A stretch of DNA of 64,000 nucleotides from Escarpia spicata (taxonomy: Eukaryota > Annelida > Polychaeta > Sabellida > Siboglinidae): contig OZ023205.1 in NCBI GenBank assembly GCA_963995525.1, forward strand, positions 65,854,621 to 65,918,620, given 5' to 3'. Of this stretch, positions 35,101-42,224 are shown piece by piece. Position 1 is the first letter of the stretch. Each line of letters begins with the position of its first letter. The translations under genes and the position numbers were made by a program. The notes under the pieces are model-generated. The model worked only from the letters and a program-made list of their open reading frames with translations, was not told where the DNA came from and made no database searches.

Positions 35101-36078
35101 TTATTAATAACCTTCCCTCAATACAGATTATTAGAACTGTACATATTGAGGGAATCGATTCAGCTTTTTGCAAAATATGCATTACTTATTTTATTATTAA
35201 CACTGACTAAAATCTTGTTTAGAACAAAATTAACAGTTAAATTAAATTAAAGTTAAGTTAATTATGCAAACAGTCAAGTTCTACATTTGTTTTCCACATT
35301 TACCAAAAAACTTGCTGTGTTTTGAAAAACTAATCACAATATTCTTCTATCTCTGTCAACATTCCGTGCTTACATCACCCTTACAAACTTACTGTGGTCA
35401 ACCAAATGCTAACTGACCTGTCCAGAGATGATTCTTTTTATTGTTTCTCTTGGTGGGAACTGTGACCACTGGTCACTCTTAGAAGCCTGCAACAGACAAA
35501 TGGTCATGGGGAACCAAGAAACGGTTGTTCAAGACTGGTGTGTGTACAGTTTCAACACATAAAAAGAAAAAAGTATGTATCCTTTGCTCAAAGTCACATT
35601 CATTTGAATACCACCTCAACGTTTATGGAAGCATTCAGCCACACTGCAATTACTGTAATGCATGAAGACTATACATAGATATTCATCCATCATGTCTATA
35701 GTCATCAGCCAGGTACCAGGGCAGTCATTTATACAGCTGACTCATCTGAAGCAATGTGGAGTAAACAATTTTGCCCAAGCTTCAAAACAGAAATGGGACT
35801 TGACTCTCGATTGCGAGTCTGATGTTCTAATGACTACGCGACAATAAACTTAGTGACTATTACAGCAATTCTTCTTGCAGTAAAACATTCTAAAACGTTT
35901 ACTCACATCAATCTACTCAAGCATAAAATTATATTTTCTTAATTGTGCATGCAGTAATATGTGGTCACATTACGGTTTGACCTCACCTGAAGTTGGCGTT
36001 TCAGGCCAGCGACCTCCGCTTCCAACTTGGCTATCTGAGAGTGGGTGGCTGGTCGCTGCAGGGCCGCCGCACCCACCA
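14126..36078 (-). CDS. VIPAS39: VIPAS39 / SPE-39 (VPS33B-interacting protein), partial 5'
   Basis: Exons in transcript order: 36078-35987 (probable), 35486-35418, 34868-34776, 34214-34078, 31748-31703 (uncertain), 30071-29994, 28056-27925, 27304-27281 (microexon), 26942-26853, 26239-26153, 23057-22968, 15427-15323 and 14146-14126. The joined protein aligns almost without gaps to remembered human VIPAS39. Shared blocks are [81 protein letters not shown] and the terminal IKWKT. The family protein pairs with VPS33B in endosomal and lysosome-related trafficking. The N-terminal third was not found. Introns carry LINEs and many arrays, several starting at splice acceptors. Confidence 0.9.
14340..14545. 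repeat. 22-24-bp minisatellite
   Basis: Repeats of 'ttccataaagttattcatat' and a 'ttccttatagttattaaagt' variant alternate. Confidence 0.9.
14560..14930 (+). mobile_element. Daphne/L2-like LINE fragment
   Basis: The frame reads [20 protein letters not shown] followed by [14 protein letters not shown], the 'QKRAIRII..S.Y..HT..L' block after the reverse-transcriptase core. A stop and frame shifts follow. Confidence 0.75.
15323..15427 (-). CDS. VIPAS39: VIPAS39 exon (penultimate)
   Basis: Acceptor gcttttgtag, donor gtaaga, phase 0 at both ends. It encodes [20 protein letters not shown] and 15 more residues, matching the [13 protein letters not shown] block of the family. Confidence 0.92.
15560..16440 (+). 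mobile_element. Degenerate Daphne/L2-like LINE fragment
   Basis: Broken plus frames show a linker region ([18 protein letters not shown]) and then reverse-transcriptase block [20 protein letters not shown]. The active-site YADD motif appears as LYTGDS, and an internal deletion lies near 16145. Not functional. Confidence 0.75.
16848..19859 (-). pseudogene. CR1 copy B ORF2 (endonuclease-reverse transcriptase), disrupted
   Basis: The endonuclease part covers 19859-19030 ([32 protein letters not shown]). The reverse transcriptase covers 18019-16848 ([64 protein letters not shown]). Motif A (LDFQKAFD) and motif C (FADD) are both present. Breaks are the nested LINE insertion with loss of target bases, a frame shift near 17660 and stops elsewhere. 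Copying of this element could only have used a helper or its intact parent. Confidence 0.85.
18508..19028 (+). mobile_element. RTE-like LINE 3' end nested in CR1 copy B
   Basis: The plus frame reads [40 protein letters not shown] and [20 protein letters not shown], the C-terminal tail of RTE-type elements. CR1 sequence stops at 'gcacttaatgtc' before it and resumes at 'ttataccttcctttgtgg' after it, with roughly 90 target bases missing compared with copy C. Confidence 0.75.
19796..21036 (-). pseudogene. CR1 copy B ORF1: PHD-like zinc finger plus SGNH esterase, disrupted
   Basis: The frame from 21036 starts [20 protein letters not shown] and shows CDHC...[11 protein letters not shown]...FQCIGC, a PHD-like zinc-binding pattern. 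A Lys/Glu/Thr-rich linker follows, then [14 protein letters not shown], the GDS nucleophile block, near 20330. The esterase continues in other frames to [20 protein letters not shown], the catalytic DGLH block. Frame shifts near 20660 and 20190 break the gene. Esterase-bearing ORF1 proteins are known in CR1/L2 groups. Confidence 0.85.
21826..22102. mobile_element. Fold-back MITE
   Basis: Two arms of about 115-125 bases are imperfect reverse complements, from 'ctaacaactgtatgtg' to 'cacatatacagttgttag'. The strongest stretch is 'gtgcaataaggtggttttgg' against its complement near 22020. The centre is a loop of about 20 bases. No coding sequence. Confidence 0.85.
22160..22680 (+). mobile_element. 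Daphne/L2-like LINE fragment
   Basis: The plus frame reads [20 protein letters not shown] and [20 protein letters not shown], the region following the reverse-transcriptase active site. Degenerate sequence follows, resembling 'LLKVEDIFKL' and '[13 protein letters not shown]'. Confidence 0.75.
22768..22935 (-). mobile_element. CR1 3' end scrap
   Basis: This matches the 3' region of CR1 copy B (16500-16660) in the same orientation: 'caaggaagccttt', 'cgagagtcca', 'ttttatttttaaacacattc'. It is strongly diverged. Confidence 0.75.
22968..23057 (-). CDS. VIPAS39: VIPAS39 exon
   Basis: Acceptor tttcacag, donor gttagt, phase 0 at both ends. It encodes [20 protein letters not shown] and then [10 protein letters not shown], and aligns without gaps to human [30 protein letters not shown]. 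The acceptor and first 14 codons are the source of the 65-bp array that starts right beside it. Confidence 0.92.
23058..25562. repeat. 65-bp minisatellite derived from a VIPAS39 splice acceptor
   Basis: About 38 tandem copies. On the minus strand each unit reads tttcacag followed by atcatcaccaagtactgtaa and then a version of the neighbouring exon ([14 protein letters not shown]) ending in TAA. The unit therefore contains an acceptor, part of the exon and an in-frame stop. Confidence 0.95.
25771..25877. repeat. Inverted repeat
   Basis: 'attttctatcaagat' near 25790 pairs with 'atcttgatagaaaat' near 25850. The longer arms are imperfect and the loop is AT-rich. It may be a small fold-back element. 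Confidence 0.7.
25938..26006. repeat. (GT)n/(GTGTGC)n microsatellite
   Basis: A GT run passes into repeated 'gtgtgc'. Confidence 0.95.
26153..26239 (-). CDS. VIPAS39: VIPAS39 exon
   Basis: Acceptor atatttcag, donor gtcagc, phase 0. It encodes [20 protein letters not shown] and LGRIGCPRE. Human VIPAS39 has [20 protein letters not shown] here. Confidence 0.93.
26240..26852. other. VIPAS39 intron, nothing else seen
   Basis: AT-rich intron without recognisable repeats. Confidence 0.5.
26853..26942 (-). CDS. VIPAS39: VIPAS39 exon
   Basis: Acceptor gtttgcag. It encodes [20 protein letters not shown] then [10 protein letters not shown], matching the human block [20 protein letters not shown]. The family-consistent donor is AAG|GCATGC, a GC donor. 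A GT donor 12 bases later would add four residues. Confidence 0.9.
27100..27256. repeat. 10-bp minisatellite
   Basis: Repeats of 'tctggtgtgt' and variants lie just downstream (in transcript direction) of the microexon donor. The Val/Cys and Glu/His/Thr frames come from the repeat. Confidence 0.95.
27281..27304 (-). CDS. VIPAS39: VIPAS39 microexon (tentative)
   Basis: After acceptor gtttgtag the frame gives NSLASPLA to the donor GTGAGG. A longer version to the stronger donor GTAAGG reads [13 protein letters not shown] and then an in-frame TGA. The longer version looks more like human FSSPVNLKKTF. Either the short form is used or this allele carries a stop. Confidence 0.5.
27925..28056 (-). 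CDS. VIPAS39: VIPAS39 exon
   Basis: Acceptor ctcttcag, donor gtgtgt, phase 0. It encodes [20 protein letters not shown] and then [24 protein letters not shown]. Human VIPAS39 has FRKHPRKASIL...TTLFYSCFYHYTESE. The first 43 bases and the acceptor are repeated in the 722-bp units. Confidence 0.9.
28014..29787. repeat. 722-bp tandem units, about 2.5 copies
   Basis: Units start at 28014, 28736 and 29458. Each holds 43 bases of VIPAS39 exon with its acceptor, a pogo-like segment ('ccactgatacagtcacctct' ... 'gaggttctactgta') and a (gacaactgtaatggt)-type array. The third is shortened. The long Val/Thr-rich and Asn/Asp-rich frames on all strands are products of the triplet-like repeat. Confidence 0.95.
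29994..30071 (-). CDS. VIPAS39: VIPAS39 exon
   Basis: Acceptor cacttccag, donor gtcagg, phase 0. It encodes [20 protein letters not shown] and RQLPVE, corresponding to human [22 protein letters not shown]. Confidence 0.85.
30108..30728. repeat. 60-bp minisatellite
   Basis: About ten copies containing 'acaccttacaatcataccgt' and 'cataccctcaggacacaggt', starting some 40 bases beyond a VIPAS39 exon. Sixty is a multiple of three, hence the open frames. Confidence 0.95.
30990..31245. repeat. 49-bp minisatellite
   Basis: About five copies containing 'cattaacacttcatattcct' and 'aactctccttatttaacatt'. Confidence 0.9.
31703..31748 (-). CDS. VIPAS39: VIPAS39 candidate exon (uncertain)
   Basis: A minus-strand donor (ctacag|gtcagt) follows a short open segment. 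In the phase that fits both neighbours it reads [15 protein letters not shown]. In another frame it reads VKALQTCYR, which resembles human KEFLKTCLG but does not fit the next exon. The acceptor is weak. Confidence 0.3.
31945..32420 (+). mobile_element. Rex1-like LINE reverse-transcriptase fragment
   Basis: The plus frame reads [40 protein letters not shown] and then, after a deletion, [19 protein letters not shown] and LFIDF. These are reverse-transcriptase blocks of Rex1/Babar-type elements. The rest is absent. Confidence 0.8.
32421..33079. other. VIPAS39 intron, nothing recognised
   Basis: AT-rich sequence with two copies of 'gtttagtagccttg' near 32475 and 32505. Confidence 0.45.
33080..33712. 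repeat. 41-42-bp minisatellite
   Basis: About 15 copies of a unit containing 'gatggctaaatcagcaggaa' and 'ccccacctgagaggacaaca'. A one-base difference between 41- and 42-bp units shifts the frames. Confidence 0.95.
34078..34214 (-). CDS. VIPAS39: VIPAS39 exon
   Basis: Acceptor gttcttgcag, donor gtaatc, ending two bases into a codon. It encodes [20 protein letters not shown] and [25 protein letters not shown]. The order matches human ITAVLIFLKRTL...ELEVRQVALRHLIHFLKE. Confidence 0.88.
34240..34425. repeat. (GAAT)n-type array
   Basis: Irregular 'gaatgaatga' repeats begin about 25 bases beyond the acceptor of the VIPAS39 exon at 34214. Confidence 0.9.
34776..34868 (-). CDS. VIPAS39: VIPAS39 exon
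   Basis: Acceptor cattttgcag, donor gtaagt, phase 0. It encodes [20 protein letters not shown] and [11 protein letters not shown], matching human [25 protein letters not shown]. Confidence 0.92.
35418..35486 (-). CDS. VIPAS39: VIPAS39 exon
   Basis: Acceptor ctgttgcag, donor gtcagt, phase 0. It encodes [20 protein letters not shown] and SGQ, like human YSNDWSPSDTVRRLRKGK. Confidence 0.85.
35690..35850. repeat. Dispersed repeat, partial copy
   Basis: Shares 'catttatacagctgactcatctgaagcaatgt'-type sequence (in part) with 52060-52110, the element that also occurs at 1018-1560. Confidence 0.55.
35987..36078 (-). CDS. VIPAS39: VIPAS39 probable exon
   Basis: The donor is gtgagg. With the acceptor ttgttatcag it reads [20 protein letters not shown] then [10 protein letters not shown]. 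With a second acceptor (ccactctcag, exon top at 36034) only [16 protein letters not shown] remains. It would precede ASKSDQW in phase and looks like a short coiled coil. The upstream acceptor is the last copy of the 36079-37062 array. Confidence 0.6.
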
Positions 36079-37062
36079 CTGATAACAACAATAACACACA
36101 CAGTATACAACTGACAACAACAACAACATACACAGTATACCACTAACAACAACAACATACACAGTATACCACTGACGACAACAACAACATACACAGTATA
36201 CCACTGACAACAACACACACACATTATACCACTGACAACAACAACACACACACAGTATTCCACTGACAACAACAGAGACAGTATACCACTAACAACTGAC
36301 AACAACAACACACAGCATACCACTGACAAGAACAACAACACACACACACACATTATACCACTGACAACAACAACACACACACAGTATTCCACTGACAACA
36401 ACAACACACACACACACATTATACCACTGACAACAACAACACACACACAGTATTCCACTGACAACAACACAGACAGTATACCACTAACAACTGATAACAA
36501 CAACACAGACAATATACAACTGACAACAACAACACACAACATACCACTGACAAGAACAACAACACACACAGTATACCACTGACAACAACAACACACAGTG
36601 TTCCACTGACAACAACAACACACAGTATACCACTAACAACTGACAACAACAACACACACAGTATACAACTGACAACAACACACCTCTGACAACAACAACA
36701 CACACAGTATAACACTAACAGCAACAATAACACACACAATATACCACTGACAGCAACACACATGCTATACCACTGAGAACAACAACACACATAATATGCC
36801 ACTGACAACAACAACACACACAATATAACACTGACAAAACACACATGGTATACCACCAACAACAACAACACACACAGTATACCACTGACAACAATAACAC
36901 ACACGCAGTATAACACTAACAACAGCACACACAGTATACAACTGACAACAACAACACACAGTATACCACTGACAACAACAGCACACATTCAGTACACCAC
37001 TGACAACAACAATACACACACACAGTATAGCACTGACAACAACAGCACACAGTTAGTAGAAA
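36079..37062. repeat. About 30-bp array of acceptor-like units
   Basis: On the minus strand the unit reads tggtatactgtgtgtgttgt and then tgttgtcag. Roughly 30 variable copies end directly at the acceptor of the exon at 36078. Val/Cys-rich minus frames are repeat products. Confidence 0.9.
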
Positions 37063-37890
37063 ATTTAGTTCAAACATACTTTCATTTCAAAGTTTGATGT
37101 CATTTTAAAGAAATAATCTTAAAGCTGAAAAGTTACACAACAACATAGGAAGTGTAGTTTTATACGTCAACCGCCCCAGCGAACAGGTGTTAAATCTGCA
37201 CATGAGCATAAAGTAGTTGTCTCGGTCAGGTCCCATGAATTTTTAGATTTTGGCAGAAAAACACACTTTGTAATCTCAACTTTTAATGTCCAGCTTACTT
37301 ACCTTAAAGGGAATAAAAACATCTATGGCTTGAATTTATATTATATTACATCCTGCTATCTATTTCCATGTCCACCAAGCCAAACAATTTTTATGCTGTG
37401 CATCCGGACATTTTCGAATATGCATATTTTTGGCGCGCTTTTCGGGATGCCGAGATGTGATGTCACATATGACCAATAGTCGCATCAGGCCAACCCATTC
37501 CATGCATTCAGAGCATATTTACAAGGATAGCTTTTGGGTCGAAACGAGCGTCAAAATTAGTTATTATGCGATATTCCAATGTAATACAAACACTAGTCAT
37601 CATAGAGGAACAAGCAGTTATCTTACGGTTCCAATTTAATTCAAAACAATGAATGCGAATGGGCCTACAAGTTGACTAGGTTTTGCCGAGCTTGGGCTTG
37701 TTTTTAGAATAATTATATCAGATGCAATCAACGGGAGATAATCTACACAAATAAACATACATAACAAACATATATTGTATCCAGCTACAGAAAGTAACGT
37801 GTATAATCTCACAATATCACTAGAATATCGATGTATGAAGGAGGAGTTGTACAATTTATCATAACAACTGAAATCAGTGAGCAAATTTCT
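37063..37890. other. Nothing recognised
   Basis: No splice-bordered coding segment or known element found. Small plus and minus frames have no recognisable product. Confidence 0.4.
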
Positions 37891-37981
37891 GTCGGTCCTG
37901 CTAGATCATTTGGTAAAGACGTTGGTTCCTTGGCATTTATTTTGTAATCTGGCGACGCCGGTTCGATCCCGACACCAAACC
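37891..37981 (+). repeat. tRNA-like sequence (SINE head or tRNA relic)
   Basis: An A-box-like 'tagatcatttggtaaag' lies 5' of a B box 'ggttcgatccc', with a near-perfect T arm (gccggttcgatcccgac) and a possible 'tttgtaa' anticodon loop. The acceptor stem does not pair, so a functional tRNA is unlikely. Confidence 0.5.
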
Positions 37982-38351
37982 GTTGATTTTTTAACACTTT
38001 TCGGTTTATGTTTTCACCAAGTAATATAAATCAAATCTCTTAAATTTGCGTCCTCAACTTACCCAGATAGACGACAACTTATTTAACGTTCAACAAAGCA
38101 TTACTTCAAGTGATTCCCAGAAATAGATAGCATCATTTAATTTACACTAATATAAGTAACTTGTAATTTAAATGGAAAAATGGGTATAATTGGGTCACAA
38201 AAACAATTTTATCTCAGAAGCTACTAGGAATAGGAAACAAACATTTTAGTTTTGTTTGTTTGGGTATTTGAGAAGACATAATGTGTTTGACCATCCGGTG
38301 ATTTGATGTGGCATGACCTATTAGAAATGTCAGCCAATTAGTTGGTCTTAC

Positions 38352-38421
38352 CCTCAAAGTGGTATTCCTGGGCAAGGGAACGTATCAGATCATCCCTTTT
38401 CTTTGTCTGCTGCTTGTGTCT
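38352..38421 (-). CDS. RAD50: RAD50-like exon
   Basis: Key residues RH...RDDLIRSLA. It ends in phase 1, compatible with the RAD50 continuation GFE and also with the VIPAS39-side exon at 36078. Confidence 0.65.
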
Positions 38422-39350
38422 CTGTAAGAGTCACAGAATATTGAAAATTCTCACTCGACTGGTCAGGGCAGTAGCAAGTAGTCCTTGTCATCAAGAAATA
38501 ACTAAACAGTCTGAAACTCCCTCAAGTCATTTAGTTCACCGTCAATTACGTTCGTTGACATTAAAGTACACAGCATGCGAACGGTTTACGTAATATGCGT
38601 TGTTTGTTTAATAAAAGTGTGTAACCCAGGTTATCTCAATTACAACCAACAAACACTCAACAAGAATCATTTTCAAAACATTCTCATAAAGCACAAATGC
38701 ACACCATTTTGAACATGATGACGGTCACATCTGCTTCTTTATCTATTGTACAGTTTGAATCATCTGTTTTCAATGCGATTGGCTTATTTAAAATGAGCAT
38801 CTGGCCAGGTGTAGCCAGCCTGTGCAAATTTAAGGAAAAGTGTTGGTAAAAATTATTAGGTGTGTACGTGTAGAGCAATCCGTGCTTGATACTCTTGGCT
38901 GGCCACCCCCTCTGTAAAGGTACCTCATCTGTACAATTAGGAGCCAGTCAGTTCCTCTACCCGGAATTAATGAGTGCAGTAATTTGTAACAGGAAGTCTG
39001 CTATGTTGAATGTGGGAAAATGGGACATTGTCGAACATCAAAGGGTATTGCAATTAACTCGGCTCATATTGCCAATAAAGCTTGTTTTTAAACTGGAAGT
39101 TTTGTTTACTATTTAAATGTGCTCCGGAGCCGTACAAATTGTGAACGTTGTGACAAGATTACTAATCACAATTTGGCAGGCGGTATACCTTCCACATAGT
39201 TATTGTCTTAAGAACACTATATTAATTAATAAATGAAAGGCTAGGAACAGACCTGTCTCTTTTAATGCAACAACATTCTGACAACTGCTGGCAGATGACG
39301 GTCCACAAGTTTGACATGTATACTACTTTTTGACAGAGTGCTGTACTTAC

Positions 39351-39452
39351 TTCTGCGTCCTGTTCCATCTTGCCGATGTCAAGTAACTGATTAGACTTCT
39401 GCTGACTCAAGGCATCCATTTTGTCTTCCACCTTCGCGAGTCGTGCCTCCTC
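39351..39452 (-). CDS. RAD50: RAD50-like exon
   Basis: Phase 0 at both ends, 34 codons, heptad-like coiled coil. The upstream RAD50 exon was not found. Confidence 0.65.
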
Positions 39453-39734
39453 CTACAACCAGGGGGCACCACTGTGGTTACGTTTGTGAGAACTCTGTGA
39501 CAATAACGATGACAATAATTTATCGTCCCTTGGGGGGATTCATGTGGAGTGTCAGTCCATAAAACAAATACAGTAAATATAAAAAATGTCAAATAAGTTT
39601 ATGTGCACACACATGTTCACACAAATCTATCATAATTTAAACATAAAAATAGTAATAAAAGTTATATAAGTTAAATAAGTTAACATAAGTTAAATCATCT
39701 CTCAAATGTTGTGTTAAATAATATTATTATTATG

Positions 39735-40126
39735 TTAGATATCGGAAGGTGGGAAGTGGACGGTGACTTAAGGGAGACTCCTGGGACAGCTGGGCACCAT
39801 TTCAATAACATCCTTGTGAGCTCATGCTTCACTACCTTACAAAGTGACCACCTACTATACCATTCCACAGCGAACAACGGCCAAGCTGGAGTAGGCTTTC
39901 TCATAAAATAGAGATGGAAAGGCAGTATAGTGAGGGTTAACAGCATCAGCCCCAGAGTAGCAGAACTTGTTCTATGCATAACAAAGCGCAACAAACTGAA
40001 GATAGAACAAATATATGCACCAACAACATACTCAGAAGAAGACACAGACAACTTCTACAACGACGTGGATGAGACCTTAGAAAAGCCAACCCACTACACA
40101 ATAGTGATGGGAGACTTTACTGTGCA
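39735..40126 (+). mobile_element. RTE-like LINE endonuclease fragment
   Basis: The plus frames read NNGQAGVGFLIK, then VNSISPRVAELVLCITKRNK, LKIEQIYAPTTYSEEDTDNF and HYTIVMGDFTVQV, the N-terminal APE endonuclease of RTE-type elements. A stop follows LIK. It may belong to the same family as the 3' end nested at 18508-19028. Confidence 0.75.
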
Positions 40127-40680
40127 AGTACTCTGTGCTCCAGCCAACCACTGCCTCCCTCACAGAGCCTCCCTTCAGTGGCCAACACCCTCCGTGGACC
40201 TCACCTGCAGTTCCCCCGCAAAGAGGATACCAGTGGCCAGGCATTCGTGAGGCATCGACGACTGCAGCTGACATGCACAGCGACCACTGCTGCACCGATG
40301 GACACTGGGCTACCAGTGGTCGACACGACACCGACAGCAGAGGTGAGCCCGACACCGACACTGCCCCATCCCATCCAGGTGCAGGCGTCTGTGGGCATCG
40401 TTCTGCCAGCACCGATTCCCGGTCAACCGAGTGGCGCAAGTGCAATATGGGAAAGTGCGCAAGGTGCGCTGTTGCCATCAGTGTCAGCAGCCGAGTGGAT
40501 CCATCGGCCACTCCCAGTTCAAAGGGAAGATCTACTGCCACTACATCCCCGGGCACCTCCCAAAGGAAAAATGGCTCACACTGCGGAGAGCGGAAGACGC
40601 TGTGAAGAAGACAGGGCTGCATGGTGAGTGCAGAAGCATATCATCCACTATTGCTTTGCCGCCCTGCTTGTATGTATAGC
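40127..40680 (+). other. GC-rich block with overlapping open frames
   Basis: GC content is clearly above the surroundings, and several frames on both strands are open for 100-180 codons. One plus frame (40431-40676) has CHQCQQPSGSIGHSQFKGKI then YC and PKEKWL. This is a CxxC...H...YC metal-binding pattern followed by an EEW-like motif, similar to small proteins of mobile elements. Another plus frame (40178-40624) is Pro/Thr-rich. I cannot decide which, if any, is translated. Confidence 0.4.
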
Positions 40681-40789
40681 TTGTTCTTACTTTTTCACAC
40701 TACTGTAGCAAAGTATGCATATTTTTTATACCTTGCATTTATAGCTTACTGGTGCTTTGACAGAGTAGTTGCATTAAAGTCGTGGTGGG

Positions 40790-40905
40790 TGACAATATCT
40801 TACATAGTGGTTCTGCATTACTGACAGGAAGCATATATTCCTGAAAATCAGTGTAAATGGGAAGATGGATTACTGACAGGAAGTTTTTGAGGTAGGCAGG
40901 TCTGT
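40790..40905 (+). repeat. Dispersed repeat shared with 60957-61070
   Basis: About 110 bases, including 'ttctgcattactgacaggaa' and 'cagtgtaaatgggaagatgg', recur nearly unchanged 20 kb away. Confidence 0.85.
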
Positions 40906-41540
40906 AATTGCATTCAAGTCATGCAATGCTACATTCCATTTTGGTGTATATGTGTATTTTGGTATATGGCTTACATTTCATATAATTTGACAGCTTGCAT
41001 TTATATCACTCTTTAACAGCTAGCATTAGCATGTGCCTTCACGGCTCTTCAACAGCTTATAGCTTACTGGTGCCTTGACAGAGTAATTACATTCAAGTCG
41101 TGCAATGCTACATTCCATTTTGGTGTATATGTGTATTTTGGTATCTGCCTTACATTGCATATAATTTGACAGCTTGCATTTATTGCACTCTTTGACAGCT
41201 AGCATTAGCATGTGCCTTCACCACCCTTCAGCATCTTATAGTTTACTGGTGCCTTGACAGAGTAATTGCATTCAAGTCGTGCAATGTTACCTTCCATTTT
41301 GGTGTATATGTGTATTTTGGTATCTGGCTTACATTGCATATAATTTGACAGCTTGCATTTATTGCACTCTTTGACAGCTAGCATTAGCATGTGCCTTCAC
41401 TGCCCTTCAGCAGCTTATAGCTTACTGGTGCCTTGACAGAGTAATTGCATTCAAGTCGTGCAATGCTACATTCCATTTTGGTGTATATGTGTATTTTGGT
41501 ATCTGGCTTAGATTGCATATAATTTGACAGCTTGCAAATG
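40906..41540. repeat. 179-bp tandem repeat
   Basis: About 3.5 copies containing 'gtgccttgacagagtaatt', 'ccattttggtgtatatgtgt' and 'gctagcattagcatgtgcct'. The duplicated 61-codon minus frames are from this unit. Confidence 0.95.
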
Positions 41541-42199
41541 CCCGACCTTACCCTATTTATTATCTATTCAGTGATACGGTCTGTATCTAACGTACTTAAT
41601 ACAAAACACAAAATACATATAGGACGATCTTATTGTAGAATATAACATGATGACATAAACAGAATATTGTTAATGTCCATATAAAACTGAAATGTTCAAT
41701 GTTTAATGTTCATGTGACCACGACACCGCTTGGAGATCGATCATTAAACATTACAGTATCTAATGGGTTGTTTCAAAAGCATTATTGCTGCCCCCTAGCG
41801 ATTACATTGATGTCCAAATCCGGGCTTTAGCTAGGATTCCGTACATATACATCCTCGCAAGCCGCCCTCTTATCTGACTGTTGTGTGTGCATGCAGTGGT
41901 AGGTTCTTGTTAATGGCACTTTTTTTAAGTCCTACAATTAACCAAAGCATTATATTTATAAGTGAGTTCGCAGACTGTGCGGCGGCAAAATGAAAACGTC
42001 TATGAATAGAGATTATAACAGAATGTACACAAAATGTTTCATTTCCATGGGCAAAACATAATTTTGTTGCTGGTGTTTTGGCTACCGCTTTCTTGCGGTT
42101 TAAATCAGCAAATGGATACGACGAATTACTTCTGAATTTTTACTGATGTGCCGGGTTACTAGTAAATTCGTGAGTAGAATCAAACGAGTCAAGTGACAG
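41541..42199. other. Upstream region of PSMC3IP
   Basis: No coding exon seen. It should contain the promoter, but I can point to no clear TATA or initiator. Confidence 0.4.
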
Positions 42200-42224
42200 A
42201 TGAGCAAATCAAAAGATGCGGCGG
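42200..42224 (+). CDS. PSMC3IP: PSMC3IP exon 1
   Basis: ATG to donor gtacgt, 25 bases, MSKSKDAA plus one base. Human starts MSKGRAEAAAG. It is the only nearby ATG exon whose phase fits exon 2. Confidence 0.85.

Larger units (their letters stand above)
38352..39452 (-). pseudogene. RAD50: RAD50 exon pair (orphan fragment)
   Basis: Exon 39452-39351 (acceptor ctggttgtag, donor gtaagt) encodes EEARLAKVEDKMDALSQQKS and NQLLDIGKMEQDAE. Exon 38421-38352 (acceptor gactcttacag, donor gtaaga) encodes RHKQQTKKRDDLIRSLAQEY and HFE plus one base. Together they align without gaps over about 45 residues to the human RAD50 coiled coil ([40 protein letters not shown]). RAD50 is the ATPase of the MRE11 repair complex. 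No Walker A, zinc hook or other RAD50 exons were found on either side, so this is a fragment, or possibly exons captured by a neighbour. Open frames and good splice sites show it is not old debris. Confidence 0.7.

Noticed and set aside
35970..37019. Cys/Val-rich minus frames up to 217 codons
   Set aside because: They are produced by the T/G-rich array. Only the short non-repetitive end at 35987-36078 looks like an exon.
40077..40622. 181-codon minus-strand frame
   Set aside because: It is the antisense of the GC-rich block. The recognisable zinc-binding pattern is on the plus strand.
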